The position numbers and the translations under genes were made by a program. A stretch of 64,000 bases of DNA from a virus. Location: IMG/VR virus record IMGVR_UViG_3300011114_000773, positions 1 through 64,000 of that record; one strand, given 5' to 3'. Shown here one piece after another: positions 7,682-15,559 of the stretch (positions within the stretch are counted from its first letter, which is position 1; each line of letters begins with the position of its first letter). A model generated the notes under the pieces. It saw nothing but the letters and a program-made list of their open reading frames with translations, had not been told where the DNA came from and made no database searches.

Positions 7682-7690
7682 ATTAATTTA

Positions 7691-8104
7691 TTAATCGTAT
7701 ATACTTCCTGCCTGTCCGGTACTATTACTATTTGTACATTCAAAATTATGGTCGGTGGCGTGCGGACAACGCTTGTTACCACAAATTTCGCATACAATCA
7801 TGCCCACAAATTCGCCGCCCATTCCAAAAGTAGTTAAATCGGAGCCTGTTAGAGAGACAGCTTTGACAGCCCCGCGTTCAGTGAGACACTGGCGGCAGCG
7901 GCATAATTTGTTTTCAAGTTGAGCGGCGTCTGTTTGCTCAAAAATATCGTCGAGCGCATCCAGAGATACGACAACGTCTTCTCTGTGATAATCGAACTCC
8001 TCCTTCTCTGCTGCATCTGCGAATTGATAGTCGCCGCACAATGAGTCTAGGTCTTCTATCATTTTGGCGATTTTGTTTTTGATGTCTTGGGCAGTAGTTT
8101 TCAT
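7691..8104 (-). CDS. hypothetical protein with C-terminal zinc-binding segment
   Basis: 137 residues. The N-terminal half is helical and acidic. The second half contains CRCRQC near residue 68, then CEICGNKRC and a final HATDHNFEC, enough Cys/His for one or two zinc sites. No family recognised. Its start overlaps the stop of the cREC gene by 4 nt. Confidence 0.6.
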   Translation of the reverse strand: MKTTAQDIKNKIAKMIEDLDSLCGDYQFADAAEKEEFDYHREDVVVSLDALDDIFEQTDAAQLENKLCRCRQCLTERGAVKAVSLTGSDLTTFGMGGEFVGMIVCEICGNKRCPHATDHNFECTNSNSTGQAGSIYD

Positions 8105-8475
8105 TTGTTTTTTAGCAGTAGGTCAATGTCCCGTTTCGCATAAGAGTTTAGCGTATGAATAGTATAATGAGGTAATCTTAAGCCTTTGTCAAGGCAGTAA
8201 CTCAATAGCCATTTCGCGCAGTGCCAGCCGGTCTTGGGGCAGCAGGAATCATAAGGAAAATTTGCCCGACCTTCTCTCACACAAAAATCAAACAGGGAAT
8301 AATGGCTCTCATGTAAATCGTTATCAAATGATACGTGCTCGGGTATCCCTCTGGAAATCACCATGCTGACGAACTCGTCGTAGCTCCTGACAATAGTCCA
8401 CGTAACAAACGGCAACTCAACCCAAACGACATCCTGTACTTTGCGCGTATCGTCCAAAAAAAGATTGTAGTACAT
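8101..8475 (-). CDS. cyclic-phosphate processing receiver (cREC) domain-like protein
   Basis: 124 residues: LFLDDTRKV at residues 5-13, VSFDNDLH near residue 48, then TGWHCAKWLL and HYTIHTLNS. This order of FLDD, (S)xDxDL and the C-terminal His-containing strand is typical of the receiver-like cREC domain, predicted to act on 2',3'-cyclic phosphate or related RNA ends. In phages it may support RNA repair; no ligase or kinase partner is adjacent except the DNA ligase 300 nt away. Confidence 0.65.
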   Translation of the reverse strand: MYYNLFLDDTRKVQDVVWVELPFVTWTIVRSYDEFVSMVISRGIPEHVSFDNDLHESHYSLFDFCVREGRANFPYDSCCPKTGWHCAKWLLSYCLDKGLRLPHYTIHTLNSYAKRDIDLLLKNK

Positions 8476-8477
8476 CC

Positions 8478-8798
8478 TTAATAGCTCCTATGCTGATAAG
8501 TCTCTGTAGTTATCATAACAGGCTTCCTGTTTATACATTTAGTCCACGAGCACTCCAAAAAGTCGCGGGAGCTATTTTTCTCATATTTTATCTTATACCA
8601 TTTTTTCTTCCCCGGCGGACGAATAAGTATTTCACTCGTGGGAATTCTACAGCCGATTATTTCTCCGACTGGGCCGAAAACGAGAATAGCGATTCTCTCA
8701 AAAATATTAAAAGTCAAATAACCAAGTCCGTCATCTGCGATACTGAAGCTGGGGAATTTCGAGGGAATGCTGGCGCTTTTTACGTGATATGTTTTCAT
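8478..8798 (-). CDS. hypothetical protein
   Basis: 106 residues (MKTYHVKSASIPSKF). Beta-rich with a basic segment (RPPGKKKWYKIKYEK) near residue 60. No recognised domain. Squeezed between the ligase gene (stop overlaps its start by 1 nt) and the cREC gene (2 nt), so clearly part of the same leftward unit. An antisense frame of similar length on the plus strand has no such context. Confidence 0.6.
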   Translation of the reverse strand: MKTYHVKSASIPSKFPSFSIADDGLGYLTFNIFERIAILVFGPVGEIIGCRIPTSEILIRPPGKKKWYKIKYEKNSSRDFLECSWTKCINRKPVMITTETYQHRSY

Positions 8799-9967
8799 TA
8801 GCTTTTGAAGCAGTTATTAAGGTCAATACGGGCGTAATTGGGTTTATTCTTTCCAGTAAGCCCATTATAATATACTGTGAAGATTTTCCCGATATAAGAC
8901 TCCTTCTGTTTCCAGAATAGCAAGGTCAAATCATCTCCCCCAATGAATGAGGCGTTAAAAGTATCCGTTCCGTCAGCAAAGAGTTTTCCATCAATGCGCT
9001 GGCACGTTGCGGTCGAAGCTCTATTTGCGTCGTTTCCGTCTCCGTCTTGGATACTCAATACTCTAAATTCGGCATCGTCTATGGGTTTATATTTCAGCAG
9101 ATATTTACTCCTCTTATCTTCATAAGGAGAGTCTAAAATCCTAATAATCGCACCTTCTTGCTTATCATCCAAAAATCCATTATAGACTTTATTCAATTCG
9201 TCTGCCGATTTCACTATCCAAGTATGGACCTTCGGAAAAAATGTGGTGTCAGCCAGTAGCGAGCAAGCGTCGATAGCGTCTTTTCTTGTCGAATAACCAT
9301 CCTGCATTGTAGAAAGAATATTTAACTTGCCACGGATAGGAAGGCCAAATCCGTCATAAATATAGAACTTAATCAGTTCCTTGCTGCGAGCCAAATCTGC
9401 TTCTGTAAAGTGGACCGTCTTGCGAAGTAGTTCCATTATCTCGTTCAACCTCTGCCGCAGGCCATAATTGAAGCCTTCTCCGTCGAGTATAGCTTCTGGA
9501 TATGCGGCAAAAAATGGCTCCAGAGCCTTCTCAATATGAGGTATGCACATATACCGCTCACCTTTGCGAGAAAATAGGCCGATTTTTCGGGCCACGATGC
9601 GACCCCCATTATACTTAATCTGGACTCCGACTCCATCGGTCATATCAATCTGATAGTCCTTATAGTTCTTCGCGAGCATAGGTTGGAAGAATTTGGGAGT
9701 GTCGATTTCTTCTATCGACCGTGAATATCCTCCAGATTTTAGTTGCTTCTTGTATTTAGCTTCGATTTCTAAAGCCGCCTGATTTTCAGCAGTTGTTTCA
9801 TTTCTCTTTCCGATATTCTTAGGAAGAGCAATTGTCGGAGCGCTCTCAGTCTTCTCTCCGAACTGCTGGCCAAAAACAGACCTATATTCGCTACCGACTT
9901 GCACAACGTACCAAGTCTGTACTGCTCCCGTATTGGTTCTTGCGAATAGAGTTGGGTGAATTATCAT
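8798..9967 (-). CDS. ATP-dependent DNA ligase with N-terminal WGR-like extension
   Basis: 389 residues from ATG 9967 (MIIHPTLFARTNTG). Residues 1-80 (LFARTNTGAVQTWYV, then GKRNETTAENQA) form the WGR-like N-terminal region seen in large-phage ligases. The nucleotidyltransferase core follows: motif I is KYNGGR with the adenylated Lys at 118 (Asn where most have Asp), DGEGF, EGAIIR and LLKYK. A C-terminal OB-fold completes it. It seals nicks in replicated DNA. A TTG 5 codons upstream is possible but less likely. Confidence 0.85.
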   Translation of the reverse strand: MIIHPTLFARTNTGAVQTWYVVQVGSEYRSVFGQQFGEKTESAPTIALPKNIGKRNETTAENQAALEIEAKYKKQLKSGGYSRSIEEIDTPKFFQPMLAKNYKDYQIDMTDGVGVQIKYNGGRIVARKIGLFSRKGERYMCIPHIEKALEPFFAAYPEAILDGEGFNYGLRQRLNEIMELLRKTVHFTEADLARSKELIKFYIYDGFGLPIRGKLNILSTMQDGYSTRKDAIDACSLLADTTFFPKVHTWIVKSADELNKVYNGFLDDKQEGAIIRILDSPYEDKRSKYLLKYKPIDDAEFRVLSIQDGDGNDANRASTATCQRIDGKLFADGTDTFNASFIGGDDLTLLFWKQKESYIGKIFTVYYNGLTGKNKPNYARIDLNNCFKS

Positions 9968-9975
9968 AACTAAGT

Positions 9976-10446
9976 CTAGCAAAACTGTCCGCGAATGTCA
10001 ATGCCTAATTCTTTTCTGATACGCGAGCACACGGACTTTAGTAAATCAGGAGTTTCAAAAGGATTCTGCGACGCTGGCCATTCCCTGAGAGCGACGGCGA
10101 GTTTCTGATTAGCAAGCCAAATTTCTCCGGGTTTAAATCGAAAACTCTGTTCCGACAGATGAATCGGTATGCCATACCCATTATCGTTTAGTAATGGCGA
10201 CTTAGATAAATATATCGGAGAAAGACGTGCATCGAATTGAGATGCCGTGATGTCTAAAAAGTGCCCCGAGTATTCACTAAAGCAGTGAAATCGGTTGTAG
10301 TGTAATACAGGCGAACCTCCCCTACTTGCAATAGCCCTATTGACTACATAAGAAGAGAAAGCGCACCATCCATTTAAATCATCTTCCGCGCCGAAATCAA
10401 GCATTATCCGTCTGATTCTTTTTAGTTCTTGTCTCGTTACCATCAT
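9976..10446 (-). CDS. putative papain/transglutaminase-like cysteine peptidase
   Basis: 156 residues. LNGWCAFSSYVVN near residue 25 supplies a likely catalytic Cys at the start of a helix; RFHCFSEYSGHFLDITASQFD near residue 52 gives the His and the DITASQF strand seen in phage transglutaminase/papain-like proteins that end in 'DxTaxQF'. Possible roles are peptide or isopeptide cleavage. Starts ATG ATG with an overlap at the exonuclease stop; 8 nt before the ligase start. Confidence 0.6.
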   Translation of the reverse strand: MMVTRQELKRIRRIMLDFGAEDDLNGWCAFSSYVVNRAIASRGGSPVLHYNRFHCFSEYSGHFLDITASQFDARLSPIYLSKSPLLNDNGYGIPIHLSEQSFRFKPGEIWLANQKLAVALREWPASQNPFETPDLLKSVCSRIRKELGIDIRGQFC

Positions 10447-10982
10447 GCGATTCCCCTATCTTCATACATTCTTTTGAAGCATCTCAACCCCTGCTTGGCC
10501 CCCTCTAGGGCATTGTGTATCTCGGCCTCTGGTTTGACCCCCAGCCTCTCGCAAAGACATTTGGCGGAGAATGACTCACCGAACATGCAAAATGCCACTG
10601 CATGAGTATCTACCGTCCTAGATTGGAACGGCCAGCTTTTCTTCACAGATTTTAATGAGTTAACGTCTCCATGAATATTATGCCCGCCCATAATCGCAAG
10701 CTCCTTTCCAAAAAATTCAGAGCGGATGACCTCTACCCATTTATAGAAAGCGCTAACGGCTTGAGACTGAGTTAGAAGGCTGTCGTTGTAACAATCATTA
10801 GCGGTAAACCCGTTCACGGCCAGAGCCTTCTCTTCATAAACTTGATGAGGGTCAAGCCGCATTTCGGTATAAAATTCTCTACCGCTAAGATAATGGACTG
10901 CTCCAATCGACAACATTCCGGCAGCAAAGGAAAGCCCCGAAGCTTCAATATCAACGAAAATCAATCTTTTCAAGTGCTGCAT
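10443..10982 (-). CDS. DEDDh-type 3'-5' exonuclease-like protein, final Asp missing
   Basis: 179 residues. FVDIEASG near residue 10 (Asp, Glu), GHNIHGDV near residue 101 (Asp) and IHNALEGA near residue 156 mark a DnaQ/RNase T fold. In the last motif the Asp expected five residues after His is Gly (HNALEG); the Glu one residue earlier might substitute or activity may be reduced. A second, complete DEDDh enzyme is encoded at 53649-54296 beside the polymerase, so this one may act in RNA or repair processing. Confidence 0.75.
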   Translation of the reverse strand: MQHLKRLIFVDIEASGLSFAAGMLSIGAVHYLSGREFYTEMRLDPHQVYEEKALAVNGFTANDCYNDSLLTQSQAVSAFYKWVEVIRSEFFGKELAIMGGHNIHGDVNSLKSVKKSWPFQSRTVDTHAVAFCMFGESFSAKCLCERLGVKPEAEIHNALEGAKQGLRCFKRMYEDRGIA

Positions 10983-11235
10983 AATTAATCATGTTATACC
11001 CTCGCCGCGCTCGCTTGCAATTAATGCGGAACTTCTCAGCGACTCTTTTTGGACAATATGCTTTGACCTTTAATCCCATCCACAAGCGCCTGCCAGACGT
11101 ATCTTGGTATCCGTTTAAATGGCTCACGCACGACAAGAAGTTGTAATATTCCGATGTACTAATCGAAATAGATAACGGGACTTTGCCGAGTCTCTGCTTT
11201 GCAATCAATCGTTTAAGCACGTCGTCAGTAGTCAT
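10951..11235 (-). CDS. hypothetical protein
   Basis: 94 residues, strongly basic (many Arg/Lys after residue 50), start MTTDDVLKRLIAKQR. Overlaps the exonuclease gene by 32 nt and the upstream small zinc gene by 4 nt (ATGA). Could bind nucleic acid given its charge; no motif recognised. Confidence 0.55.
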   Translation of the reverse strand: MTTDDVLKRLIAKQRLGKVPLSISISTSEYYNFLSCVSHLNGYQDTSGRRLWMGLKVKAYCPKRVAEKFRINCKRARRGYNMINYAALEKIDFR

Positions 11236-11372
11236 ATCTGGAAGTCTATCGGACTCTTATCGGGGACCGCTTCGCCGACTATGTGCCCGCATGTCCGGCA
11301 AACGCTATATGACGATAGCATGTTCCCGAGACAAGCCGCGCATATTTTGATTATTTTTTTTAGTCTAGGCAT
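11232..11372 (-). CDS. 46-residue zinc-ribbon-like protein
   Basis: Starts MPRLKKIIKICAAC and contains CAAC and CRTCGH separated by 11 residues, a zinc-ribbon arrangement. The start lies inside the last codons of the amidoligase gene and the stop overlaps the next start by 4 nt, so both edges are translationally coupled. Function unknown. Confidence 0.6.
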   Translation of the reverse strand: MPRLKKIIKICAACLGNMLSSYSVCRTCGHIVGEAVPDKSPIDFQI

Positions 11373-12133
11373 CTATCAAGAGCTTCAATGGAACCTGCGA
11401 TATATTTTTTGACTTTTGGGAAGTCTTTTTCGTAACCCTTGTTTCCGAACATCCTTAGTTCAATGCGCGACTCAGGCTTCCTGACCAATTCCCAGTTCCT
11501 CAAGCTAACCGCTTGATATTTTTCACGACTCACGGCATTCTGAATGACGGGGATGCCATATTCATCTAGCGGCTTTCTCTTTCCACCATCACCGAGCGAA
11601 TTGAGATACCAAATCAATTTATAGACCTGATTTGCAGTTAGTAATCTTCCAGATTCGCAAGTCTTAATTATGGGACTTTTATCATTTATGACTTTGCAGT
11701 AGTAATTGTTTTCTCGTCTAAAAGCCTTAGCAATAGTTCTCCAATATGGATGAGACTGAACTCTGAATAAATTTACCCTATCATATACGGCGTCGGACTC
11801 GGGAGAGAAATTGGCGTGAAGTCCGCAAGTGGCATTAGTCTGGACTGTTGACTCGCTCATTGCAGTGAAGCATTTCTCCAGTATGGATAAAGAATCTCTT
11901 GAATAAATTGCTGGAGTTTTGACCTCTAGCGGGGAATGGACATAGTTAGAGAGTCCGTGGGGCAGCCTTCCATAGTTCATATCTATAGACCAGTCTTCCC
12001 CGATTTTAATATCTGGATGGATAGATTTTATTTGACTCTTAAATCGGCGCAGATTTTTTGTGAAGCCTTCGTCCAAACCATAAAAAGCAAACTCCAGTTC
12101 AAATCCCAAGTTCCATTTATTATTAATAGGCAT
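11360..12133 (-). CDS. amidoligase family enzyme
   Basis: 257 residues. GFELEF (10-15), DWSID (47-51), EVKTP (70-74) and GLHANF (104-109) are the conserved metal/ATP-binding motifs of the amidoligase family (glutamine synthetase/gamma-glutamyl ligase-like fold). Members are predicted to form amide or isopeptide bonds on peptides, often beside peptidases or amidotransferases in phages. A papain-like peptidase is encoded 0.9 kb downstream, and a different ligase of similar chemistry at the left edge. Substrate unknown. Confidence 0.85.
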   Translation of the reverse strand: MPINNKWNLGFELEFAFYGLDEGFTKNLRRFKSQIKSIHPDIKIGEDWSIDMNYGRLPHGLSNYVHSPLEVKTPAIYSRDSLSILEKCFTAMSESTVQTNATCGLHANFSPESDAVYDRVNLFRVQSHPYWRTIAKAFRRENNYYCKVINDKSPIIKTCESGRLLTANQVYKLIWYLNSLGDGGKRKPLDEYGIPVIQNAVSREKYQAVSLRNWELVRKPESRIELRMFGNKGYEKDFPKVKKYIAGSIEALDRCLD

Positions 12134-12138
12134 ATCTT

Positions 12139-12339
12139 CTAGCGAGTTAAAAATTCACAAACTCTGGCAAGTTCGCGCATTTGGAGTGCCGTCAAGTATA
12201 TTTGCGCTCCATTTGATGTTTGCGGGCATACAACACTAATTAAAAACTGTCCTTCATTTATAGAACTTCCCCTCTCCACGCGGAGAACATCGTGCCCTCT
12301 TCGTTCGTCTTTGGGGCTATGAAACTCAAAAGGCTCCAT
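12139..12339 (-). CDS. hypothetical protein
   Basis: 66 residues, starts MEPFEFHSPKDERRG; ends in a helix ALQMRELARVCEFL. The sequence looks like a small antiparallel-sheet protein with one helix. No domain recognised. It is 1 nt from the gene upstream and 5 nt from the amidoligase start. Confidence 0.55.
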   Translation of the reverse strand: MEPFEFHSPKDERRGHDVLRVERGSSINEGQFLISVVCPQTSNGAQIYLTALQMRELARVCEFLTR

Positions 12340-12340
12340 A

Positions 12341-12649
12341 TCAATTCCAAAATTTAAACAGGCTCAGAAATTGTGAAAACTTCATCACCTTGGGGCGGTC
12401 TTCCCGCTGGATAATCGCCCGATTAATTGCTCGCTCGAATTCATCCGCCGGAAACATCAATTCTACATCTCCACGACCGATGCTTTTAACTCTAACAAAG
12501 TAAAGGCCTGCATCAGCGAGGCCCGTAGCTTTGCTATTCCTACAGAGATGAACGACGCCATTTCCTTTGTCAAAAAGAGAGTAAGGGTTTTCAGAAGGAA
12601 GAACTTCTGAGGTTTCGGATATAAAGTTTTGGAATTCTTGTTGTTTCAT
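12341..12649 (-). CDS. hypothetical protein
   Basis: 102 residues (MKQQEFQNFISETSE). No recognised domain; mixed helix and strand. First gene of the leftward run 12649-10951, with a good promoter at 12671-12699 and a leader of about 14 nt. Confidence 0.55.
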   Translation of the reverse strand: MKQQEFQNFISETSEVLPSENPYSLFDKGNGVVHLCRNSKATGLADAGLYFVRVKSIGRGDVELMFPADEFERAINRAIIQREDRPKVMKFSQFLSLFKFWN

Positions 12650-12670
12650 TTGTATTTTAAGTTGTAGTAA

Positions 12671-12699
12671 AGGATACCTGTGCTTGTAAAAGATGTCAA
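12671..12699 (-). promoter_or_regulatory. sigma70-type promoter
   Basis: TTGACA (12699-12694), 17-nt spacer, TATCCT (12676-12671). The ATG at 12649 is 21 nt past the -10; no SD in the short leader. Confidence 0.65.
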
Positions 12700-12707
12700 G
12701 AGAAAGG

Positions 12708-13007
12708 TCAGGACTCGGAGCGATTGAGGTATGCGGCGATAATATCTCCGTGACACCGGACAGGTGCTCCCTTTTGCTTGCAAAAGCATCCGAGCCTCTT
12801 GCCTTTTAGTAAAAGCAGGGCCGACTGAAAGGTTTTGTCTTTAAGTAGATGGTTAAACCACGTAGAGTATCTATCTATCACTTGGCCCCTTGTCCCATCT
12901 TTTCCTATCTCAAATGGATTTCCGAAGATAGACCCTCGACCTATATAGCAGTCGAACTGACTTTCGCGTATGTTTACGACTGTGCATTTGCTTATATTGT
13001 TTTCCAT
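12708..13007 (-). CDS. DUF4326 family protein
   Basis: 99 residues. VVNIRESQFDCYIGRGSIFGNPF at the start, GTRGQVIDRYSTWF in the middle and LGCFCKQKGAPVRCHGDII at the end are the complete signature of DUF4326, a small Cys/His-containing family frequent in phages and bacteria. The conserved CXC..CH suggests metal binding. Role unknown. Starts 1 nt after the GIY-YIG gene ends. Confidence 0.8.
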   Translation of the reverse strand: MENNISKCTVVNIRESQFDCYIGRGSIFGNPFEIGKDGTRGQVIDRYSTWFNHLLKDKTFQSALLLLKGKRLGCFCKQKGAPVRCHGDIIAAYLNRSES

Positions 13008-13008
13008 A

Positions 13009-13845
13009 TTATGCCTTAGCTACTCTAGGGTCGCTCAGATTCTCGTCTGCGACTACCCGCCATTTTTTGTGATTTGGGTCGTGATACGCCCTATGTATTG
13101 TACATGGGTCGAGATTTGCCTTATTAGCCAAGTTTTTTAAGCTGTCGCCCTCAAATAGTATTAGGCCCGTCTTCTTCTCTAATAGCCTACATTTTATCCT
13201 ATTGTGTGGGGTCTTCTGGTTTTTGAAATTAAATCCGCGCCTGCTCTCGAATGGCTCAATAGTACTTGGCGGACTGCCGCTAAACTTTCGATACATGAAC
13301 CCGTTTCTGCTCCATTTTTTTCTATGGCATCTATGTATGTCTGTGTCGGGAATACTATTTGCTCTGGATGCCTCCATAACTGACGGATAGGACTCGATTA
13401 GGTTGCCAAGTAAACTATATTTTGCTACTCTGATTTTTCGAGAGCCTCTAACTCTGTTTAAAGTACACTCCTCATTCGGCGTATTTCTTTCTCCTCCCAA
13501 AGTAAGATTGTATCCAAAATTTGAATTACTGCTGTTATACTGTTTTATAAAAAATGACTCCTTCTCATTCAGCTCTTCGGGGCCGGACGCCGTATATATA
13601 ACCTCAAATGAAAAGTTTTCTAGCTTGTCTTTTGAAATTGCAAAATGTAGATAGCTCTTACACGGGTGAGATTCAGATAAGGAGTATTTAATATGCTCGA
13701 CTATTCTCCTTTTAATACGAGAGGTGACTCCTATATAGCATTTTTTGTTGACTAAATTGGTAATTTTATAGACGACTAATTTCGATACGTACTGATTAAA
13801 ATCTTTTCTATTTCTAATTTGGCTGAGATATAACAATGTATTCAC
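13009..13845 (-). CDS. GIY-YIG homing endonuclease (Seg-like), free-standing
   Basis: 278 residues. The GIY-YIG catalytic domain (VYKITNLVNKKCYIGVTS near residue 25, Arg in RIKRRIVEHI) covers about 25-115; the C-terminal part carries DNA-binding modules, including LLGNLIESYPSVMEASRA (NUMOD1-like). Cuts DNA at its own insertion site to spread. It lies between DUF4326 and thyX and does not interrupt either. Confidence 0.85.
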   Translation of the reverse strand: MNTLLYLSQIRNRKDFNQYVSKLVVYKITNLVNKKCYIGVTSRIKRRIVEHIKYSLSESHPCKSYLHFAISKDKLENFSFEVIYTASGPEELNEKESFFIKQYNSSNSNFGYNLTLGGERNTPNEECTLNRVRGSRKIRVAKYSLLGNLIESYPSVMEASRANSIPDTDIHRCHRKKWSRNGFMYRKFSGSPPSTIEPFESRRGFNFKNQKTPHNRIKCRLLEKKTGLILFEGDSLKNLANKANLDPCTIHRAYHDPNHKKWRVVADENLSDPRVAKA

Positions 13846-13867
13846 ATAATAGCATACACCAGATTCG

Positions 13868-14593
13868 CTAGAGTATAGCTAGATTGTTCTCTACCAATTG
13901 GAACTTATATTTATTATAAGCCTCCCAAGTCCAAGGGAACAACTCTTTAACTATTAGTCCAATCGCATTTGAATATTCTTGAATCTCACTCTGCGCATGT
14001 CCATCACTCCTAAGTTGCGTAAAATGCAGTAAATTTTTCAAATCCCAGCAAGTATATATCTCGGTATAGATGTTAACCGGCAAGACCATACGAGCCATTT
14101 CGCGAGCAACGCCGCACTTTAGCAGGTCTTGATAAAACTCATACTGACGCTGACAGTTTAACGAAAAAGCATCAGACAGAGCCTTATTATCTAAATCTTC
14201 CGTCTGGACGCTACTTTGTTTGTTTTTCGCGTCCTGTTTGCGCCATTTTTCCGGTATATAAAATTCATTTGGCAATTCTGTATATCTGGCAGAAACCTCA
14301 TTCAAGTTCTGCATTCTATGTCTTACGTATTGCCTCATAATGAATATGGGCATTTTTATGTTCAGCGTCAACTTGACCATCTCGAACGGAGACGTGTGTC
14401 TGTTCTTCCACAAGTAATTAATAAGTTTTTTATCGGCCTCGTCCCCCTTGCTCGGTGATTTGTAACTAATACGCGCCGCCTCGACGATTCTTCTATCTGA
14501 ACCTAAATGGTCTATATAGCGGACGTACCCGTAGTCTAAACACTTAATTGTGTAACCTTTTTCCATAGCATCTGTTGGTTTTTCTACGTTCAT
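13868..14593 (-). CDS. thyX: flavin-dependent thymidylate synthase
   Basis: 241 residues. The ThyX signature RHRMQNLNEVSARYTEL (near residue 90) and the C-terminal NLLHFTQLRSDGHAQSEIQEY are intact. It methylates dUMP to dTMP using methylene-THF, NADPH and FAD, without the ThyA-type thiol route. It works with dCMP deaminase and dUTPase in this window to supply dTMP for replication. Confidence 0.92.
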   Translation of the reverse strand: MNVEKPTDAMEKGYTIKCLDYGYVRYIDHLGSDRRIVEAARISYKSPSKGDEADKKLINYLWKNRHTSPFEMVKLTLNIKMPIFIMRQYVRHRMQNLNEVSARYTELPNEFYIPEKWRKQDAKNKQSSVQTEDLDNKALSDAFSLNCQRQYEFYQDLLKCGVAREMARMVLPVNIYTEIYTCWDLKNLLHFTQLRSDGHAQSEIQEYSNAIGLIVKELFPWTWEAYNKYKFQLVENNLAIL

Positions 14594-14601
14594 AATTGAA
14601 A

Positions 14602-14898
14602 TTATTCGTAAAAATACTTCCCATCTCTAAGGATTGCCGTCTGCTCCTTCATAAAAGCAGAACCATACAGACCTTCACACACACCAGACATAGGATACCA
14701 AATACCCGATAAAGGCATTTCACCGACATACTTCTCGTAATAATCGTCCAACTTAACCACGGGAGCTTTTTCAACAGGCGGTAAGTCCTTAAGCGGAGTG
14801 GGCTGGGTATATGGATTTACATACGTCGCCTTGGCTACGATTGGTGTCAAAAACGACGCCATCAGGCCTTTTAAAAATCCTGCTCTTGATACTTTCAT
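14602..14898 (-). CDS. hypothetical protein with N-terminal signal-like segment
   Basis: 98 residues. The start MKVSRAGFLKGLMASFLTPIVAKA looks like an export signal; SRAGFLKGL is Tat-like (single Arg rather than RR). The mature part is Pro-rich then hydrophilic with WYPMSGVCEGLYG near residue 67. May be secreted or membrane-associated. Start overlaps the upstream stop by 4 nt. Confidence 0.6.
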   Translation of the reverse strand: MKVSRAGFLKGLMASFLTPIVAKATYVNPYTQPTPLKDLPPVEKAPVVKLDDYYEKYVGEMPLSGIWYPMSGVCEGLYGSAFMKEQTAILRDGKYFYE

Positions 14899-15329
14899 AA
14901 TTTATTCCCTGTTACTCTTTCATAGTCCTTGCTCATGCAGTGGTGAAATAATGCAGGAAGCCTATCTAGTTGTCTGGCGTATTCCGACTCTCTAGTCAGA
15001 TTTTTGAAAAAGTGAAAAAATACGCCCAAGAGCGAATCATGGAATTCTCTGTTAATTCTTTTAGACTTGTCCGTTGGACGGCCAGCGTCGTCGAACTCCA
15101 AGAAGTGAGAAAGGGAATTCCACTGCCACACAATCTTGACTCCTTCTTCGTTATTGAGTTCTGGAAATAGATAAAATTTCACACCAGCATCAGTGAGTAT
15201 CTTGACGGCGTCCTCAACGGCTTTATGCCTAGCCAAGTCGTCTGCTCCGAGGCTAGATTTAATCTTTTCTCTGGTTATGTCGGCGCTTGTCTGCTCCGCC
15301 TCTAGGTGTTCTTGATTAACGGGATTCAT
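14895..15329 (-). CDS. hypothetical protein
   Basis: 144 residues (MNPVNQEHLEAEQTS). Mostly helical, with KFYLFPELNNEEGVKIVWQWNSLSHFLEFD in the middle. No domain recognised. A possible promoter upstream (GTGGAC, 17 nt, TATGAT, about 26 nt before the ATG) suggests a separate transcript. Confidence 0.6.
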   Translation of the reverse strand: MNPVNQEHLEAEQTSADITREKIKSSLGADDLARHKAVEDAVKILTDAGVKFYLFPELNNEEGVKIVWQWNSLSHFLEFDDAGRPTDKSKRINREFHDSLLGVFFHFFKNLTRESEYARQLDRLPALFHHCMSKDYERVTGNKL

Positions 15330-15401
15330 TATTAAAGCGTTTGGGTCCGACCTATATCATACCTCGTACTAAGCGCGAGTCCACGTTTTACTGGTTGCTA
15401 G

Positions 15402-15512
15402 TTACTTATTACGAGCTACAAGTCCACAGATTTCATCTTGGCGCTTGCTGTATGGGGTTTTGAAAGCCCACTGGAGACGCATTTGCAAGCCGATATCAGT
15501 GTTCTCAGCCAT
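15402..15512 (-). CDS. 36-residue hypothetical protein
   Basis: A short frame in a gap that would otherwise hold nothing: MAENTDIGLQMRLQWAF at the start and ICGLVARNK at the end. The composition is protein-like (amphipathic helix, balanced charges), but no promoter or overlap supports it directly, and it could be chance. Confidence 0.35.
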   Translation of the reverse strand: MAENTDIGLQMRLQWAFKTPYSKRQDEICGLVARNK

Positions 15513-15559
15513 AAGTATCGCACCGTTCCTCAGTACAACACACGCCGGACCCAAACAAA

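Noticed and set aside
8490-8801. Plus-strand 103-codon frame opposite the hypothetical gene 8478-8798.
   Set aside because: The minus-strand gene fits the operon spacing on both sides; the plus-strand frame has no start signal or neighbours.
15430-15500. tRNA-like segment on the plus strand (GGGGTTTTGAAAGCCC resembling a T-arm).
   Set aside because: Only three GC pairs support the arm, no anticodon arm, D-arm or acceptor can be drawn, and a short leftward frame explains the stretch better.
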